Positions 24,622 to 34,384 of a stretch of 59,113 bases of DNA are shown here, one piece after another. The translations under genes and the position numbers were made by a program. The DNA comes from Mogibacterium sp. (GTDB taxonomy: Bacteria > Bacillota > Clostridia > Peptostreptococcales > Anaerovoracaceae): positions 1-59,113 of the forward strand of contig JAFWHB010000011.1 of NCBI GenBank assembly GCA_017512145.1, in the 5' to 3' direction. A model generated the notes under the pieces. The model was not told where the DNA came from and ran no database searches. It saw only the letters and a program-made list of their open reading frames with translations. Each line of letters starts with the position of its first letter. Position 1 is the stretch's first letter.

Positions 24622-26313
24622 TCAGTTCCTGTCTAAATTGTCCTCAGCTGAATACTTCTTCCATTCTTTTGATACACAATCATATCCATATACATTGTCC
24701 AGATTCTTTTCGCTTATCCATTTTTTGACATCGGTGAAGTATGATTCGGAGCCTGGGTCCCATATGTTCCCATAGCCCGGTGGAACTGCACCCGAAAAAC
24801 CATTTATTGTAGGAACTCCAACAAAGTCCGATATTTGAAAAGCATCTCCATAAATATACGAAGAATCAGGTGACACTCTTGTAATAAAGAAACAACTACA
24901 GTCCTCCGGTGCTTCTTTAATACCATCAACAACACGATTCGCCTCACTAATACTCCATGTTGAATATACGCCTCCAACATGAATGCCTGAGACGATCAAC
25001 AGCATAAGAATTATACTTCTAAATGCAATCTTACGTCTTTTGCCCGGATTATTATTAGATTTACTACTGCTAACAGCGTTTCCCAGCACAGCCATACTAA
25101 GTGTCAGTGGCAGACTAAGGTAAAAAACATATCTGCCAGCAGCCCTTATTGCTTTCCCTCCAGGGAAATAGTTATAAATGAGCCACCATAGAGATGTGGC
25201 ATTCTCACCTACTCGTACAACCATTATGAGCCCAATTATGACCGCTATTGCTGCACTCTGGGCTACCATTATCATATTGCGGTTATTACTGTCTTTTTTG
25301 ACCCGGAAGGAAAAAGACAAAGTATAAATGAACATCAGAATGACAGCTATCGAGTATCCCTCATAAATATTGGAGTCGAATAGTCGCTGTGAAAGATTCA
25401 ATATTTCCGGGAGCCACCCGAACAATAGGTTATCAGGAGTTTTAATAATATCTATTGGTTCAGGTAAAAGGGTCTGGCAAATACTATCATATCCCCAGGC
25501 TCCTGATGAATTTAAAACTGATAATTCAATTAATGCGAAGGGAATTATCAAAATGATTCCTATAATGACCCAGGCAACAAAATCGATCAGAAGATTGTTG
25601 TTCCTACAACATGCTTCCCAGATGCCCTTCAATTTACCTTCAATAATCAGCTGAATGATTATAATAATAGCAAGTGTCAGGAAAAAAAGGGCTGAGAAAA
25701 AAGCGATATACCAGGCTGTATACAAAATAATGGCTAAACAAACGATGATTGTAAGAGCATGAATATTGCGCTTCTTTCTATCTGTAATACACTGTATTAA
25801 TCTCACTGCATTAATGATTACTATAGGTAATAGCATTATGCAAAGCATTTGCGTATGCCAGAAAACAATTGAGAAAGCATTGGAAAAAGAAAAAGCAATT
25901 GTTCCGCACAAGCTCCAGAAAGTATCTACAGAAAGAACCTTGTTTAACAAATAGAAAACAGACAGAGTCCCAACTACATGGAAAATAATAATAGTATATT
26001 TAAATGAAAGGAAAACATTTACACCTAAAGCCCTGAATACTGAATGTAAGAATCCAAATCCAAGCATCATATCAGAATAAGCTATAGTATTTTTTGTTGG
26101 ATAGAAAATGCCCAATTCGGTAAGACTTGCATCTCCACAGAAAACATGAAACCAATGTTCAGTAATAAGCATGGTCAGCCTTCCGTCTCCGATTTCTGAT
26201 AACAGCTTGTCATTAAACAGAACATTCCTGAACAAAAAAACCTCTAACAGCAATAAAAGCACTACTGCTAGTAAAAATTGGTGTTCTACACTGATTCTGT
26301 TTTCATGTTTCAT
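24622..26313 (-). CDS. Polytopic membrane protein, GT-C glycosyltransferase-like
   Basis: This 563-residue protein has about 11-12 hydrophobic helices and a polar C-terminal part of about 100 residues. The first extracytoplasmic loop carries acidic residues (EIGDGRLTMLITEHW), as in GT-C enzymes that use polyprenyl-phosphate sugars, and the general pattern resembles YfhO-like or DUF-type membrane glycosyltransferases. AGAGG precedes the ATG at 26313; a GTG at 26325 touches that site and is less likely. It is the first gene of the module and is AT-rich. The exact family is uncertain. Confidence 0.6.
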   Translation of the reverse strand: MKHENRISVEHQFLLAVVLLLLLEVFLFRNVLFNDKLLSEIGDGRLTMLITEHWFHVFCGDASLTELGIFYPTKNTIAYSDMMLGFGFLHSVFRALGVNVFLSFKYTIIIFHVVGTLSVFYLLNKVLSVDTFWSLCGTIAFSFSNAFSIVFWHTQMLCIMLLPIVIINAVRLIQCITDRKKRNIHALTIIVCLAIILYTAWYIAFFSALFFLTLAIIIIIQLIIEGKLKGIWEACCRNNNLLIDFVAWVIIGIILIIPFALIELSVLNSSGAWGYDSICQTLLPEPIDIIKTPDNLLFGWLPEILNLSQRLFDSNIYEGYSIAVILMFIYTLSFSFRVKKDSNNRNMIMVAQSAAIAVIIGLIMVVRVGENATSLWWLIYNYFPGGKAIRAAGRYVFYLSLPLTLSMAVLGNAVSSSKSNNNPGKRRKIAFRSIILMLLIVSGIHVGGVYSTWSISEANRVVDGIKEAPEDCSCFFITRVSPDSSYIYGDAFQISDFVGVPTINGFSGAVPPGYGNIWDPGSESYFTDVKKWISEKNLDNVYGYDCVSKEWKKYSAEDNLDRN

Positions 26314-26442
26314 TATCCAGCACACCTCTTTGAAACAGATTTACGATTTAATACAGTCCTTATACAACTGTGACTCGCATTATATATTCCGATGTAGAAA
26401 TCTGTACTTTAGAATGAGTTTACATCAAGCCAAAGTTATTTG

Positions 26443-26520
26443 CATTTTATCATTATTGTGTGTCTTGCGGAGAATTATCTGACCAAACGGGCATCATAAA
26501 TGTACTAAATTTAATGCATT
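26443..26520. repeat. Intergenic repeat copy B (promoter block of the UDP-xylose module)
   Basis: This is the diverged partner of 20997-21076 in the same orientation. Read on the minus strand it ends in TG-A-TAAAAT, an extended -10 located about 130 bp before the multispan protein gene. The two copies bracket the five-gene module and its terminator. Confidence 0.75.
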
Positions 26521-26556
26521 CATCCATAATACCGCACTTCCGCGTAAACAAAATGC

Positions 26557-26583
26557 AAAAAAAGAGGCGCACACTGCGCCTCT
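26557..26583 (-). terminator. Terminator after rmlB
   Basis: Stem AGAGGCGC/GCGCCTCT (26563-26570 with 26576-26583), loop ACACT, then an A-run on + (T-run on -). It resembles the terminator at 21118-21142 and separates the main glycan operon from the UDP-xylose module. Confidence 0.88.
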
Positions 26584-26604
26584 GATCAACAGTATATTGT
26601 GGGC

Positions 26605-27624
26605 TTATCTGTTGCCGTACATCTTCTCGTAGTAATTCTGATAGTCTCCGCTGATGATCTCTTCCCACCAGTCTCTGTTCTCGAGATACCATGCGATTGT
26701 CTTCTTGATGCCGTCTGCAAACTTAGTCTCCGGCAGCCAGCCAAGCTCATTGTGGATCTTGGTCGGGTCGATAGCATACCTCATATCGTGTCCCTTGCGG
26801 TCAGTAACATATGTGATAAGACTCTCAGGTTTGCCGAGCTCCTTACAGATCAGCCTGACGATATCGATGTTACGCATCTCATTGTGTCCGCCGACATTGT
26901 AGACCTCGCCTACTCTGCCATTATGGATGATGAGGTCGATCGCTCTGCAGTGGTCCTCAACATAGAGCCAGTCTCTTACATTGATGCCTTCGCCGTATAC
27001 AGGCAGAGGCTTGTCAGCGAGAGCATTGGCGATCATCAGAGGTATCAGCTTCTCCGGGAAGTGATATGGTCCGTAGTTGTTGCTGCAGCGGCTGATCGTG
27101 ACAGGCAGGCCATAAGTCCTGTGATATGCCTGTACGAGCAGGTCTGCAGAAGCCTTGGACGAACTGTACGGAGAGCTTGTATGGATCGGAGTCTCCTCCG
27201 TGAAGAACATGTCCGGTCTGTCAAGCGGCAGATCGCCGTAAACTTCATCTGTCGATACCTGGTGATATCTCTTGATTCCATACTTGCGGCAGGCGTCCAT
27301 CAGCACACTTGTACCGATGATGTTGGTCTGAAGGAAGACACCAGGATCCTCGATGGATCTGTCCACATGGCTCTCAGCAGCAAAGTTGACAACGATATCC
27401 GGATGTTCCTCTTCAAACAGCTTGTAAACACCTTCCCTGTCGCAGATGTCGAGTCTGACAAATCTGAAGTTCGGCTCATCCATAACATCCTTAAGTGTAG
27501 ACAGATTGCCTGCATAAGTCAGCTTGTCGACACAGACAAGCCTGTAATCAGGATGTGCCTTAAGCATATAGAAAATGAAGTTGGAGCCGATAAATCCGGC
27601 GCCTCCGGTGATGATTATAGTCAT
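26605..27624 (-). CDS. rmlB: dTDP-glucose 4,6-dehydratase
   Basis: This 339-residue enzyme makes dTDP-4-keto-6-deoxyglucose. Motifs are NAD loop TGGAGFIGSNF, AAESHVDRSI, the catalytic triad region STDEVYGDL and the YSSSKASAD Tyr/Lys pair. Length and motifs match RmlB/RfbB. It lies 15 bp after rmlA, which supplies dTDP-glucose. The later rhamnose genes rmlC and rmlD are absent from the window, so the final sugar is not determined here. Confidence 0.95.
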   Translation of the reverse strand: MTIIITGGAGFIGSNFIFYMLKAHPDYRLVCVDKLTYAGNLSTLKDVMDEPNFRFVRLDICDREGVYKLFEEEHPDIVVNFAAESHVDRSIEDPGVFLQTNIIGTSVLMDACRKYGIKRYHQVSTDEVYGDLPLDRPDMFFTEETPIHTSSPYSSSKASADLLVQAYHRTYGLPVTISRCSNNYGPYHFPEKLIPLMIANALADKPLPVYGEGINVRDWLYVEDHCRAIDLIIHNGRVGEVYNVGGHNEMRNIDIVRLICKELGKPESLITYVTDRKGHDMRYAIDPTKIHNELGWLPETKFADGIKKTIAWYLENRDWWEEIISGDYQNYYEKMYGNR

Positions 27625-27639
27625 ATTGATAATCTCCGT

Positions 27640-28545
27640 TTATATTACGACCTTGCCCTCGAGAACTGCCATGAGACGTTCACCATAAGGGCTCTTGCCA
27701 TATCTTGCAGCATTCTCTGCAAGCTTCTTGTCATCGATCCAGCCGAGATGGTATGCGATTTCCTCCGGCGCGGAGATGGTCATGCCCTGATACTGCTCTA
27801 TCATGCTGACAAAGTCAGTGGCCTTCTGCAGGCTGTCAAATGTGCCGGCATCCATCCAGGTGTAACCTCTTCCAAAGAGCTGCGCATTGAGCCTGCCCTC
27901 CTGAAGATACATATCATTGAGCGTTGTGATCTCAAGTTCGCCCCTTGCACTAGGAGTGACTTTATCTGCCATGTCGCTGACACCCTTCGGATAGAAGTAG
28001 AGTCCGACGATAGCATAATTGCTCTTAGGATCCTTAGGTTTCTCTTCGACTGAGATGACCTTTACTCCATGATCTTTATCGCCCGAAATCTTCTCGAACT
28101 CCATGATTCCGAATCTCTCCGGATCCTCGACATAGTAGCCGAATATTGTCGCTTTGCCATCCTCTGCATCCTTGCGGGCCGCTCTCAGCTTGTGGTTGAG
28201 ACCGTTTCCGTAGAAGATATTGTCTCCGAGCACCATTGCGCACGCATCGTCGCCGATGAATTCACGGCCGATGGTGAATGCCTGGGCGAGGCCTTCAGGC
28301 TTGTCCTGGACAGCGTATGAGAGCTCCATTCCGAACTGGGAACCATCTCCGAGAAGCTGCCTGATCCTTGGTGTATCCTCAGGTGTACTTATTATAAGCA
28401 CTTCTCTGATCTTGCCCAGCATAAGAGTGGACAGCGGATAATAGATCATCGGCTTATCATAGACAGGCAGAAGCTGCTTGGATGTAACTATTGTAAGCGG
28501 ATAAAGCCGCGTGCCGGCGCCTCCGGCAAGAATAATACCCTTCAT
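27640..28545 (-). CDS. rmlA: Glucose-1-phosphate thymidylyltransferase
   Basis: This 301-residue nucleotidyltransferase makes dTDP-glucose. The N-terminal signature KGIILAGGAGTRLYPLT and the later VLGDNIFYG and EEKPKDPKSNYAIVGLYFYP are diagnostic for RmlA. The start at 28545 has AGGAG 8 nt upstream; three extra codons in frame are ignored. It precedes rmlB and follows a phosphosugar mutase that can supply glucose 1-phosphate, so these three genes form a compact route from glucose 6-phosphate. Confidence 0.95.
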   Translation of the reverse strand: MKGIILAGGAGTRLYPLTIVTSKQLLPVYDKPMIYYPLSTLMLGKIREVLIISTPEDTPRIRQLLGDGSQFGMELSYAVQDKPEGLAQAFTIGREFIGDDACAMVLGDNIFYGNGLNHKLRAARKDAEDGKATIFGYYVEDPERFGIMEFEKISGDKDHGVKVISVEEKPKDPKSNYAIVGLYFYPKGVSDMADKVTPSARGELEITTLNDMYLQEGRLNAQLFGRGYTWMDAGTFDSLQKATDFVSMIEQYQGMTISAPEEIAYHLGWIDDKKLAENAARYGKSPYGERLMAVLEGKVVI

Positions 28546-28581
28546 AAGGAACACTCCTGTCTGAATATCGAACCTTAACTA

Positions 28582-30294
28582 TTACTGCATGAACTGCTCT
28601 GTGAATGCAGATACCTTCTTCTCAAGTCCGGCTGCCTCATCATGATCCGATGCGGTGATGCTGATATATGTCTTGAGCTTTGGCTCTGTGCCGCTCGGTC
28701 TTACAACAACAGATGAACCGCCATCGAGAATGTACTTGATGACATCGGACTTTGGCAGACCGTCAAGTCCCTTGCTGTAGTCATAGACAGCTGCAACCGG
28801 GATCTCTGCGATATCTGCACCTGATCCTGATGCGAGCTCATTTCTGAACTTGCCCATGATCTCCTGCATTTTGGACATACCCTTCGAGCCTTCGAACTGA
28901 TAGCTGTGAAGTGTATTCATGCAGTATCCGTATGTGCTGTAGATCTCATTCAGCTTGTCAAGAAGGCTGATGCCTCTTGTCTTGTAATATGCGAACATCT
29001 CGCAGATCATGAATGCTGCATCAACGGCATCCTTGTCTCTTACATAGGAGCCTGTGAGATAGCCGTATGATTCTTCGAAGCCGCAGATATAATCTTTCTC
29101 TCTGCCCTCTGCCTCGAGCTTACCGATGACTTCGCCGATGAACTTGAAGCCTGTCAGGACATTTACGGTCTGAACGCCGTAGTGATCTGCGATCTTCTCT
29201 GCAAGGTCCATTGTTACGATGGTCTTGACAAATACCGGATTCTCAGGCATTTTGCCGTGCTTTACTCTCTGCGAGCAGATGAAGTCGAGGAGCAGCAGTC
29301 CTACTTCGTTGCCTGTTACGAGCTTGTAATCGTCTCCGTCTTTGACTGCGATACCGCATCTGTCAGCATCCGGGTCTGTTGCGAGCAGCAGATCTGCGCC
29401 TGTCTTCTTGCAGTACTCAAGACCGAGCTGCATTGCTTCTCTTATCTCCGGATTAGGATATGGGCATGTAGGGAAATTGCCATCCGGCAGTCTCTGCTCT
29501 TCTACAACTGTAATGTTGGTGAAGCCAGTTTCGCTCAGAGCTCTTGTTACAGGCTTAAGTCCGGTTCCGTTGAGTGGGCTGTAAACTATTGCTACGTTGC
29601 GGTCTATTTCATCGCCAAAGAGTACCGACTGACCTTTGATCTCATTTATGAAATCTGTGTATACGGACTCGCCGATGTACTCTACTGTTCCATCTTCGAT
29701 TGCCTTGTCGAATGGGCAGCTTGCTACGTCATCAAATATATCGAGTGCCTCTATCTCGGAGAGGATGGCCGCAGCTGCCTCTGTTGTGATCTGGCAGCCA
29801 TCAGCTCCGTATACCTTATAGCCATTGTACTTGGATGGATTATGCGATGCCGTAACTACGATTCCTGCTGAGCAGCCAAGTGCTCTGACAGCATATGAAA
29901 GACATGGTGTCGGCATTAGCTCAGGATAAATATATACTTTGATCCCGTTAGCAGCGAATACAGAAGCTGCTGTCTGGCTGAACAGATCCGACTTGATACG
30001 GCTGTCATATCCGATGGCAATTGAAGGAGCATCTGCAAAATGCTTATTAACATAATTTGCAAGGCCCTGGCTTGCTTTGGCGACTGTGTAGATGTTCATG
30101 CGGTTAGTGCCTGCGCCAATTACACCGCGAAGACCGCCGGTGCCAAATGCCAGATCTCTGTAGAATGCATCCTCAGAAGCCTGGTCATCCATGCTGCTAA
30201 GCTCTGCGTGAAGTTCCTTGTTTACAGCATCATCACAGGATGTCTTTGCCATCCATCTTTCAAATTCAGTCTTAATCTCGTTTGCTGATCTCAT
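28582..30294 (-). CDS. Phosphoglucomutase/phosphomannomutase (alpha-D-phosphohexomutase, PgcA-like)
   Basis: This 570-residue mutase interconverts hexose 6- and 1-phosphates. Visible are the catalytic phosphoserine loop TASHNPSKYNGYK, the metal-binding loop DPDADRCG, the sugar-binding EESYGYL and the phosphate-binding C-terminal RPSGTEPKLK. It has the length of Gram-positive PgcA. Its place before rmlA suggests a main role in supplying glucose 1-phosphate, or mannose 1-phosphate for manC, to the glycan locus. Confidence 0.94.
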   Translation of the reverse strand: MRSANEIKTEFERWMAKTSCDDAVNKELHAELSSMDDQASEDAFYRDLAFGTGGLRGVIGAGTNRMNIYTVAKASQGLANYVNKHFADAPSIAIGYDSRIKSDLFSQTAASVFAANGIKVYIYPELMPTPCLSYAVRALGCSAGIVVTASHNPSKYNGYKVYGADGCQITTEAAAAILSEIEALDIFDDVASCPFDKAIEDGTVEYIGESVYTDFINEIKGQSVLFGDEIDRNVAIVYSPLNGTGLKPVTRALSETGFTNITVVEEQRLPDGNFPTCPYPNPEIREAMQLGLEYCKKTGADLLLATDPDADRCGIAVKDGDDYKLVTGNEVGLLLLDFICSQRVKHGKMPENPVFVKTIVTMDLAEKIADHYGVQTVNVLTGFKFIGEVIGKLEAEGREKDYICGFEESYGYLTGSYVRDKDAVDAAFMICEMFAYYKTRGISLLDKLNEIYSTYGYCMNTLHSYQFEGSKGMSKMQEIMGKFRNELASGSGADIAEIPVAAVYDYSKGLDGLPKSDVIKYILDGGSSVVVRPSGTEPKLKTYISITASDHDEAAGLEKKVSAFTEQFMQ

Positions 30295-30325
30295 CCCGTT
30301 TTTTCCTCCGGAAATCTTAATATTG

Positions 30326-31921
30326 TTATGCTCTCTTAGAATCCAGTTCTAAGAAGTACTCAAATGTCTTCAGATAATCTCTGGCTACTACATCAGGAGT
30401 TCTCTTTTCCTGCTCCTGATAGAATGGCAGTTCCAGATCATAAAGTTCCTGCCTTCTCGGCAGCCAGTATTCTATCTTGGCAGCCAGATCTTCCCAGTTG
30501 TAAGGGTCGAAGGTTGCATCATGAAGTCCGGCTACTTCCAGTGTCTCGATAACAAATGGCGATCTGGCCATTACGCTCGGAGTACCGACACTCATTCCCT
30601 CACCCAGAGTGAATGGGAAACCACCTTCATAAAGGCTCGGGTTAACTACCAGATCAGCGCATTTGTAAAGTGCTGCCAGAGTAGATGCAGGTACACCTGA
30701 GAATGAAAGGACATCATGTTCAAGGCCGTGCTCATATATATATGCAGTCACGTCAGAATACTCGTTAGGATTTACTACGCCTGTCAGGAACAGCTTGACG
30801 TTGATATTGCGCTCTCTGAGAAGGTACTCATACGCTCTCAGCAGTGTGATGATATTCTTGTGCGGTCTTACCTGAGATGCATAGAACAGATAATGCACAT
30901 CTTCGAAGTTCATCCTCTTTGCATAATATGGAGGGCATGACTTGCATATCATCTTCTTCAGCATCTTCTGAGAAAGCTCAGCGTCAAACTCTGCAGGAGT
31001 GTTAAGATCCTTCGCTCTTTCATTATTGGTTGCTATGAAAGGCTTGGATGAGTTGTTGACATGCGGAACAGCAACAACGCAGTCCGCTCTCTTTCCGAAG
31101 TCACCGATAACAACGCTTTTCCTTATATACTCTGAATAAGTAATGAAGTATTTGCCTCCTTCTATTGTCTTCTTGACCTCGGATGTGTTCTTGTGAGATC
31201 CGACAACGTTGGCAAACTCTCCTGCATAGACTGATGTGACTACGTCCGGCACATTGATTACAACGGTCTTCTTCAAGTCATTGACCTGTGGCCAGAAGCT
31301 TGAAGGAACATACCATATATCACAGCAGTCCTGTTTGTTCGCAACTTCCACAAGCTGTTCTACAACGACGTTGGTCATGACATGGAATACTTCGAGGAAG
31401 CTGCTGTCTTCGTCTTCTTTGATACTGCCCTTCTTGAGGTGCGAGGTCTTGCCTCTGGCGACATTCAGCACCTTGCTCACCAGATAATAGATACCAAGCA
31501 GAATTACTGCCGGTATGAACAGAATCAGAGATAACAGGAACAGCAGAATGTACAGTGGAAGATACTTCCCGAAGCTGATCGTACTCGTACGGGTAAACCT
31601 GATTACTATTTCGCCGAGTATCTTCGTGAGAAGAGCAAGCATTCCTGAGCGTCTCTTGCGTTCTTTGAGCACAAGCCATTTATAAACACGCCAAACGAAA
31701 GGCTCTCCCTTCGCATTGAAGACAAAGTTGACGGCATCGATCGGAATATCAAGCTCGATGAAGAGCTCTTCGAGAGATTTCTTTGACCAGATCGGTGCAG
31801 CCAGCGTTACAGGAATGCCTTCGCTTGTAAATCCCTTGATCAGGCCGCCTAAATATCTGCCAAGTCCTTCAGTACCATATCTGGCCTGTGGACCATAGCC
31901 TAGAAAAAAGCCTACTCTCAT
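30326..31921 (-). CDS. Glycosyltransferase family 4-like protein with an internal membrane hairpin
   Basis: This is a 531-residue protein. The N-terminal Rossmann half begins MRVGFFLGYGPQARYGTEGLGRYLGGLIKGF and the C-terminal half has the GT4 donor site (YASQVRPHKNIITLLRAY, VNPSLYEGGFPFTLGEGMSVGTP with its catalytic Glu pair). Unusually, a strongly hydrophobic stretch (about residues 120-150) interrupts the N-terminal half, which suggests membrane anchoring. It overlaps the upstream glycosyltransferase gene by 4 bp. Donor and acceptor are unknown. Confidence 0.85.
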   Translation of the reverse strand: MRVGFFLGYGPQARYGTEGLGRYLGGLIKGFTSEGIPVTLAAPIWSKKSLEELFIELDIPIDAVNFVFNAKGEPFVWRVYKWLVLKERKRRSGMLALLTKILGEIVIRFTRTSTISFGKYLPLYILLFLLSLILFIPAVILLGIYYLVSKVLNVARGKTSHLKKGSIKEDEDSSFLEVFHVMTNVVVEQLVEVANKQDCCDIWYVPSSFWPQVNDLKKTVVINVPDVVTSVYAGEFANVVGSHKNTSEVKKTIEGGKYFITYSEYIRKSVVIGDFGKRADCVVAVPHVNNSSKPFIATNNERAKDLNTPAEFDAELSQKMLKKMICKSCPPYYAKRMNFEDVHYLFYASQVRPHKNIITLLRAYEYLLRERNINVKLFLTGVVNPNEYSDVTAYIYEHGLEHDVLSFSGVPASTLAALYKCADLVVNPSLYEGGFPFTLGEGMSVGTPSVMARSPFVIETLEVAGLHDATFDPYNWEDLAAKIEYWLPRRQELYDLELPFYQEQEKRTPDVVARDYLKTFEYFLELDSKRA

Positions 31922-34368
31922 ACTAACAACCTCGTTCTAAAGCCTATATTTTCGGATACGGCATTATACAGTTCCTCTTCAGTATTATCTGCCGCATGTT
32001 CTTTGATCTTATCATAGTTGAGCTTCTTCCTCTTTTCAGGGAAGTGCTGCTCCATCCAGATCAGCTCATCAGATGCCTTATCTGCATCATTGAAGTCAGT
32101 GAACTGACAATCGATATTTGCATAATCTGAAAGATACTGCATTGCAGGATAGTCATTACTCAGGGTAGGAACACCGAAGCATGCAGCATCAATAGCTCCT
32201 CCGTTGCCATTATCACCAAATCCCGGATGGATCACGAATGCCGCATCCTGAATCAGCTTTCTGTAAAGCTCCTCAGTCTGATAGCCCATGAAGTCTATAT
32301 TGTCCTTGAGCTTATCATTCTCTGATACAAGTTTTCTGACAGAAAGCATGTAATTCATAATATCCTCGTTGAAAGGATCTTTGAATTCACTGTCCGGATC
32401 GAAATACTGAGTAAAGGCGCCTATCATAATGCATTTAAGTGTGCCGCCTTTTCTGTAATATTCTGATATTGCCTTCAGAGCATTGATATGATTCTTGTGT
32501 TTGCTGACATTTGAAACCCATAGGAAGTACTTCTTGTCGTTATCCTTGGAGTTCTTCCTGAATTCTGCCTTGGTCGCAATAAGATCATACAGCAGCGGGA
32601 GCTTCACAACGTTGTCTTTGCTTACCATTGCGAACTGGATCGCATCGGTCTTTCCCGGATCTGAAGTAACGAAAACGCGGTCCGCATTTCTTGCGTTGAT
32701 TATATTAGGACCGATCTCTCTTCTGTATCTGATAAACTGCCCTACTATTTCTTCGTGGTTTTCCTCAGCGAATTTCTTCTCTTCGGCTATTTGTTTTTTT
32801 GTTTTTTTCTGGTTCTCATCGTCATCATCATCTGATGATTTTATCTTACTGAAGTTCTCACCGATTGGTGAATACCTGTCTATGAAATCATGCGTAACGA
32901 CAGCAAATGGATAAACCGGCAGAATAGGCTGGTATGACCCGCTCCTGTCCGTCATGTTGATCAGGTAATCGCAATCCATCAGCATATGGATTCCATCATC
33001 ATAAACTATGCCGGTAGGGATGTCCTTAATTCCATGGAATTTCTTAGGCAAGTATCCTGCCATTGACAGCATTCGGTTGACCTCGGTGACTTTCATCTCC
33101 CGGAGACGAATGGTTCTGATTGCTATACCACTCTCTCTGAGTGCTGCGAAAGTGTCATTCAGGTCATATGATTCATCATCGATATGCGCAAATACCAGCT
33201 CAACCGGGGCACCATTCTTCACTATCTCATTCTGCAGTGCTCTGATGAATCTCTTTGTGAACTCCAGTACTCCGCCCTTGTATGCTTTGGTAAGGATAAT
33301 GCCGATTTTCTTATTTCTTGGCATAGCGTTCTCGAGGAATGCAGCGGTATACTCTATCCTCGCAAAGAAATCCTTCCAGGCTTCTGTAAAAACAGAATAT
33401 TCTGATAACGACAATACGTCCGCCTGATGGCGTACGATCTTCGCCTTGAGACCGCGGTCTCCGTTATGGATCTTCCTGGCTTTGCTGATCAGTGTTTTAA
33501 CGCTGTCACAGTAGCCCGGGCCGTCTTCTTTGAGCAGTGGATATGCGCAGGAATCCTTGGTATACAGCAGTGGAATTCCTCTATACAGAGCCTGAGCCCA
33601 AGGTTCTGTGATCAGTGTGCTGCCGAGGCCCAGATCTATTGAAACACCAGCATTCTGCATGTGCTCGTATTCTCCACCTAAAATCAGATCCTCATGATGC
33701 TGATACGGAACTACCTGTTCTCCATAAACAGCAAAAGGATCTGACATATTAGCTAAGAACATCTGGAACTGACGATTTGCCTTTGCGTCTATTGAAAGGT
33801 TCGGACAATTCAGGATTATCTGAGTCTTGTCATCCGAATTCTCTGCATCAACTAATGGAAGAGGCAGATAAAGACCTCTTCCACGCAGCAAATCGCATTC
33901 GTCCTTCATATAAGTATCATTCGGATATGCAAAATAGAATCTGTCCTTGATCCTGCCTATTTCGTACAGAAGATGATATCCGCAGTCAGCTACCAGACGT
34001 TCAGTACATGTCAGGCCTTCCTCGTCACCCAGGAATCTGAGAACGATGATGCCATTGTACAGGTGAACGTATTCACGGATAATATCTGCATCAGGAGGAC
34101 AGAATACCATACCGAAGTATTTATTTATGATTTCCCATGTGTGCTGACTTACCTTGCCATACAGATTCTCTTTGTTAAGATATTCCAGATCTTCTTCCGG
34201 AATGCTTAATCCCTCATCATATGTGTAGTCAACACTCAGATTGCTCTCACCGAGACCATATCCGCAGACCTTAGGGCAAAATACCTCATATCCTGCTTCG
34301 ATGATCTGAGGTACTTCGCACTCCCGCGTCCATGTTTCATTTGAAAGCCATAAAACTCTTTTTGTCAT
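31918..34368 (-). CDS. Large glycosyltransferase with GT4-type C-terminal domain
   Basis: This 816-residue protein starts at 34368 (MTKRVLWLSNETW), 16 bp after the ABC ATPase stop; a longer frame would run into that gene. It appears to have two glycosyltransferase-like halves. The N-terminal part (residues 1-360) has a degenerate pattern including DLGLGSTLITEPWAQALYRGIPLLY. The C-terminal part (360-816) has KYFLWVSNVSKHKNHINALKAI and VIHPGFGDNGNGGAIDAACFGVPTLSN, typical of GT4. A highly charged linker with a DDDDE run lies near residue 555. It may add two sugars in sequence. Confidence 0.8.
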   Translation of the reverse strand: MTKRVLWLSNETWTRECEVPQIIEAGYEVFCPKVCGYGLGESNLSVDYTYDEGLSIPEEDLEYLNKENLYGKVSQHTWEIINKYFGMVFCPPDADIIREYVHLYNGIIVLRFLGDEEGLTCTERLVADCGYHLLYEIGRIKDRFYFAYPNDTYMKDECDLLRGRGLYLPLPLVDAENSDDKTQIILNCPNLSIDAKANRQFQMFLANMSDPFAVYGEQVVPYQHHEDLILGGEYEHMQNAGVSIDLGLGSTLITEPWAQALYRGIPLLYTKDSCAYPLLKEDGPGYCDSVKTLISKARKIHNGDRGLKAKIVRHQADVLSLSEYSVFTEAWKDFFARIEYTAAFLENAMPRNKKIGIILTKAYKGGVLEFTKRFIRALQNEIVKNGAPVELVFAHIDDESYDLNDTFAALRESGIAIRTIRLREMKVTEVNRMLSMAGYLPKKFHGIKDIPTGIVYDDGIHMLMDCDYLINMTDRSGSYQPILPVYPFAVVTHDFIDRYSPIGENFSKIKSSDDDDDENQKKTKKQIAEEKKFAEENHEEIVGQFIRYRREIGPNIINARNADRVFVTSDPGKTDAIQFAMVSKDNVVKLPLLYDLIATKAEFRKNSKDNDKKYFLWVSNVSKHKNHINALKAISEYYRKGGTLKCIMIGAFTQYFDPDSEFKDPFNEDIMNYMLSVRKLVSENDKLKDNIDFMGYQTEELYRKLIQDAAFVIHPGFGDNGNGGAIDAACFGVPTLSNDYPAMQYLSDYANIDCQFTDFNDADKASDELIWMEQHFPEKRKKLNYDKIKEHAADNTEEELYNAVSENIGFRTRLLV

Positions 34369-34384
34369 TTTTCTTAGTCCTGCC

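Noticed and set aside
26599..28053. Long plus-strand open frame (484 codons) opposite rmlA and rmlB
   Set aside because: It is antisense to two genes with full family motifs, has no ribosome site and resembles no protein.
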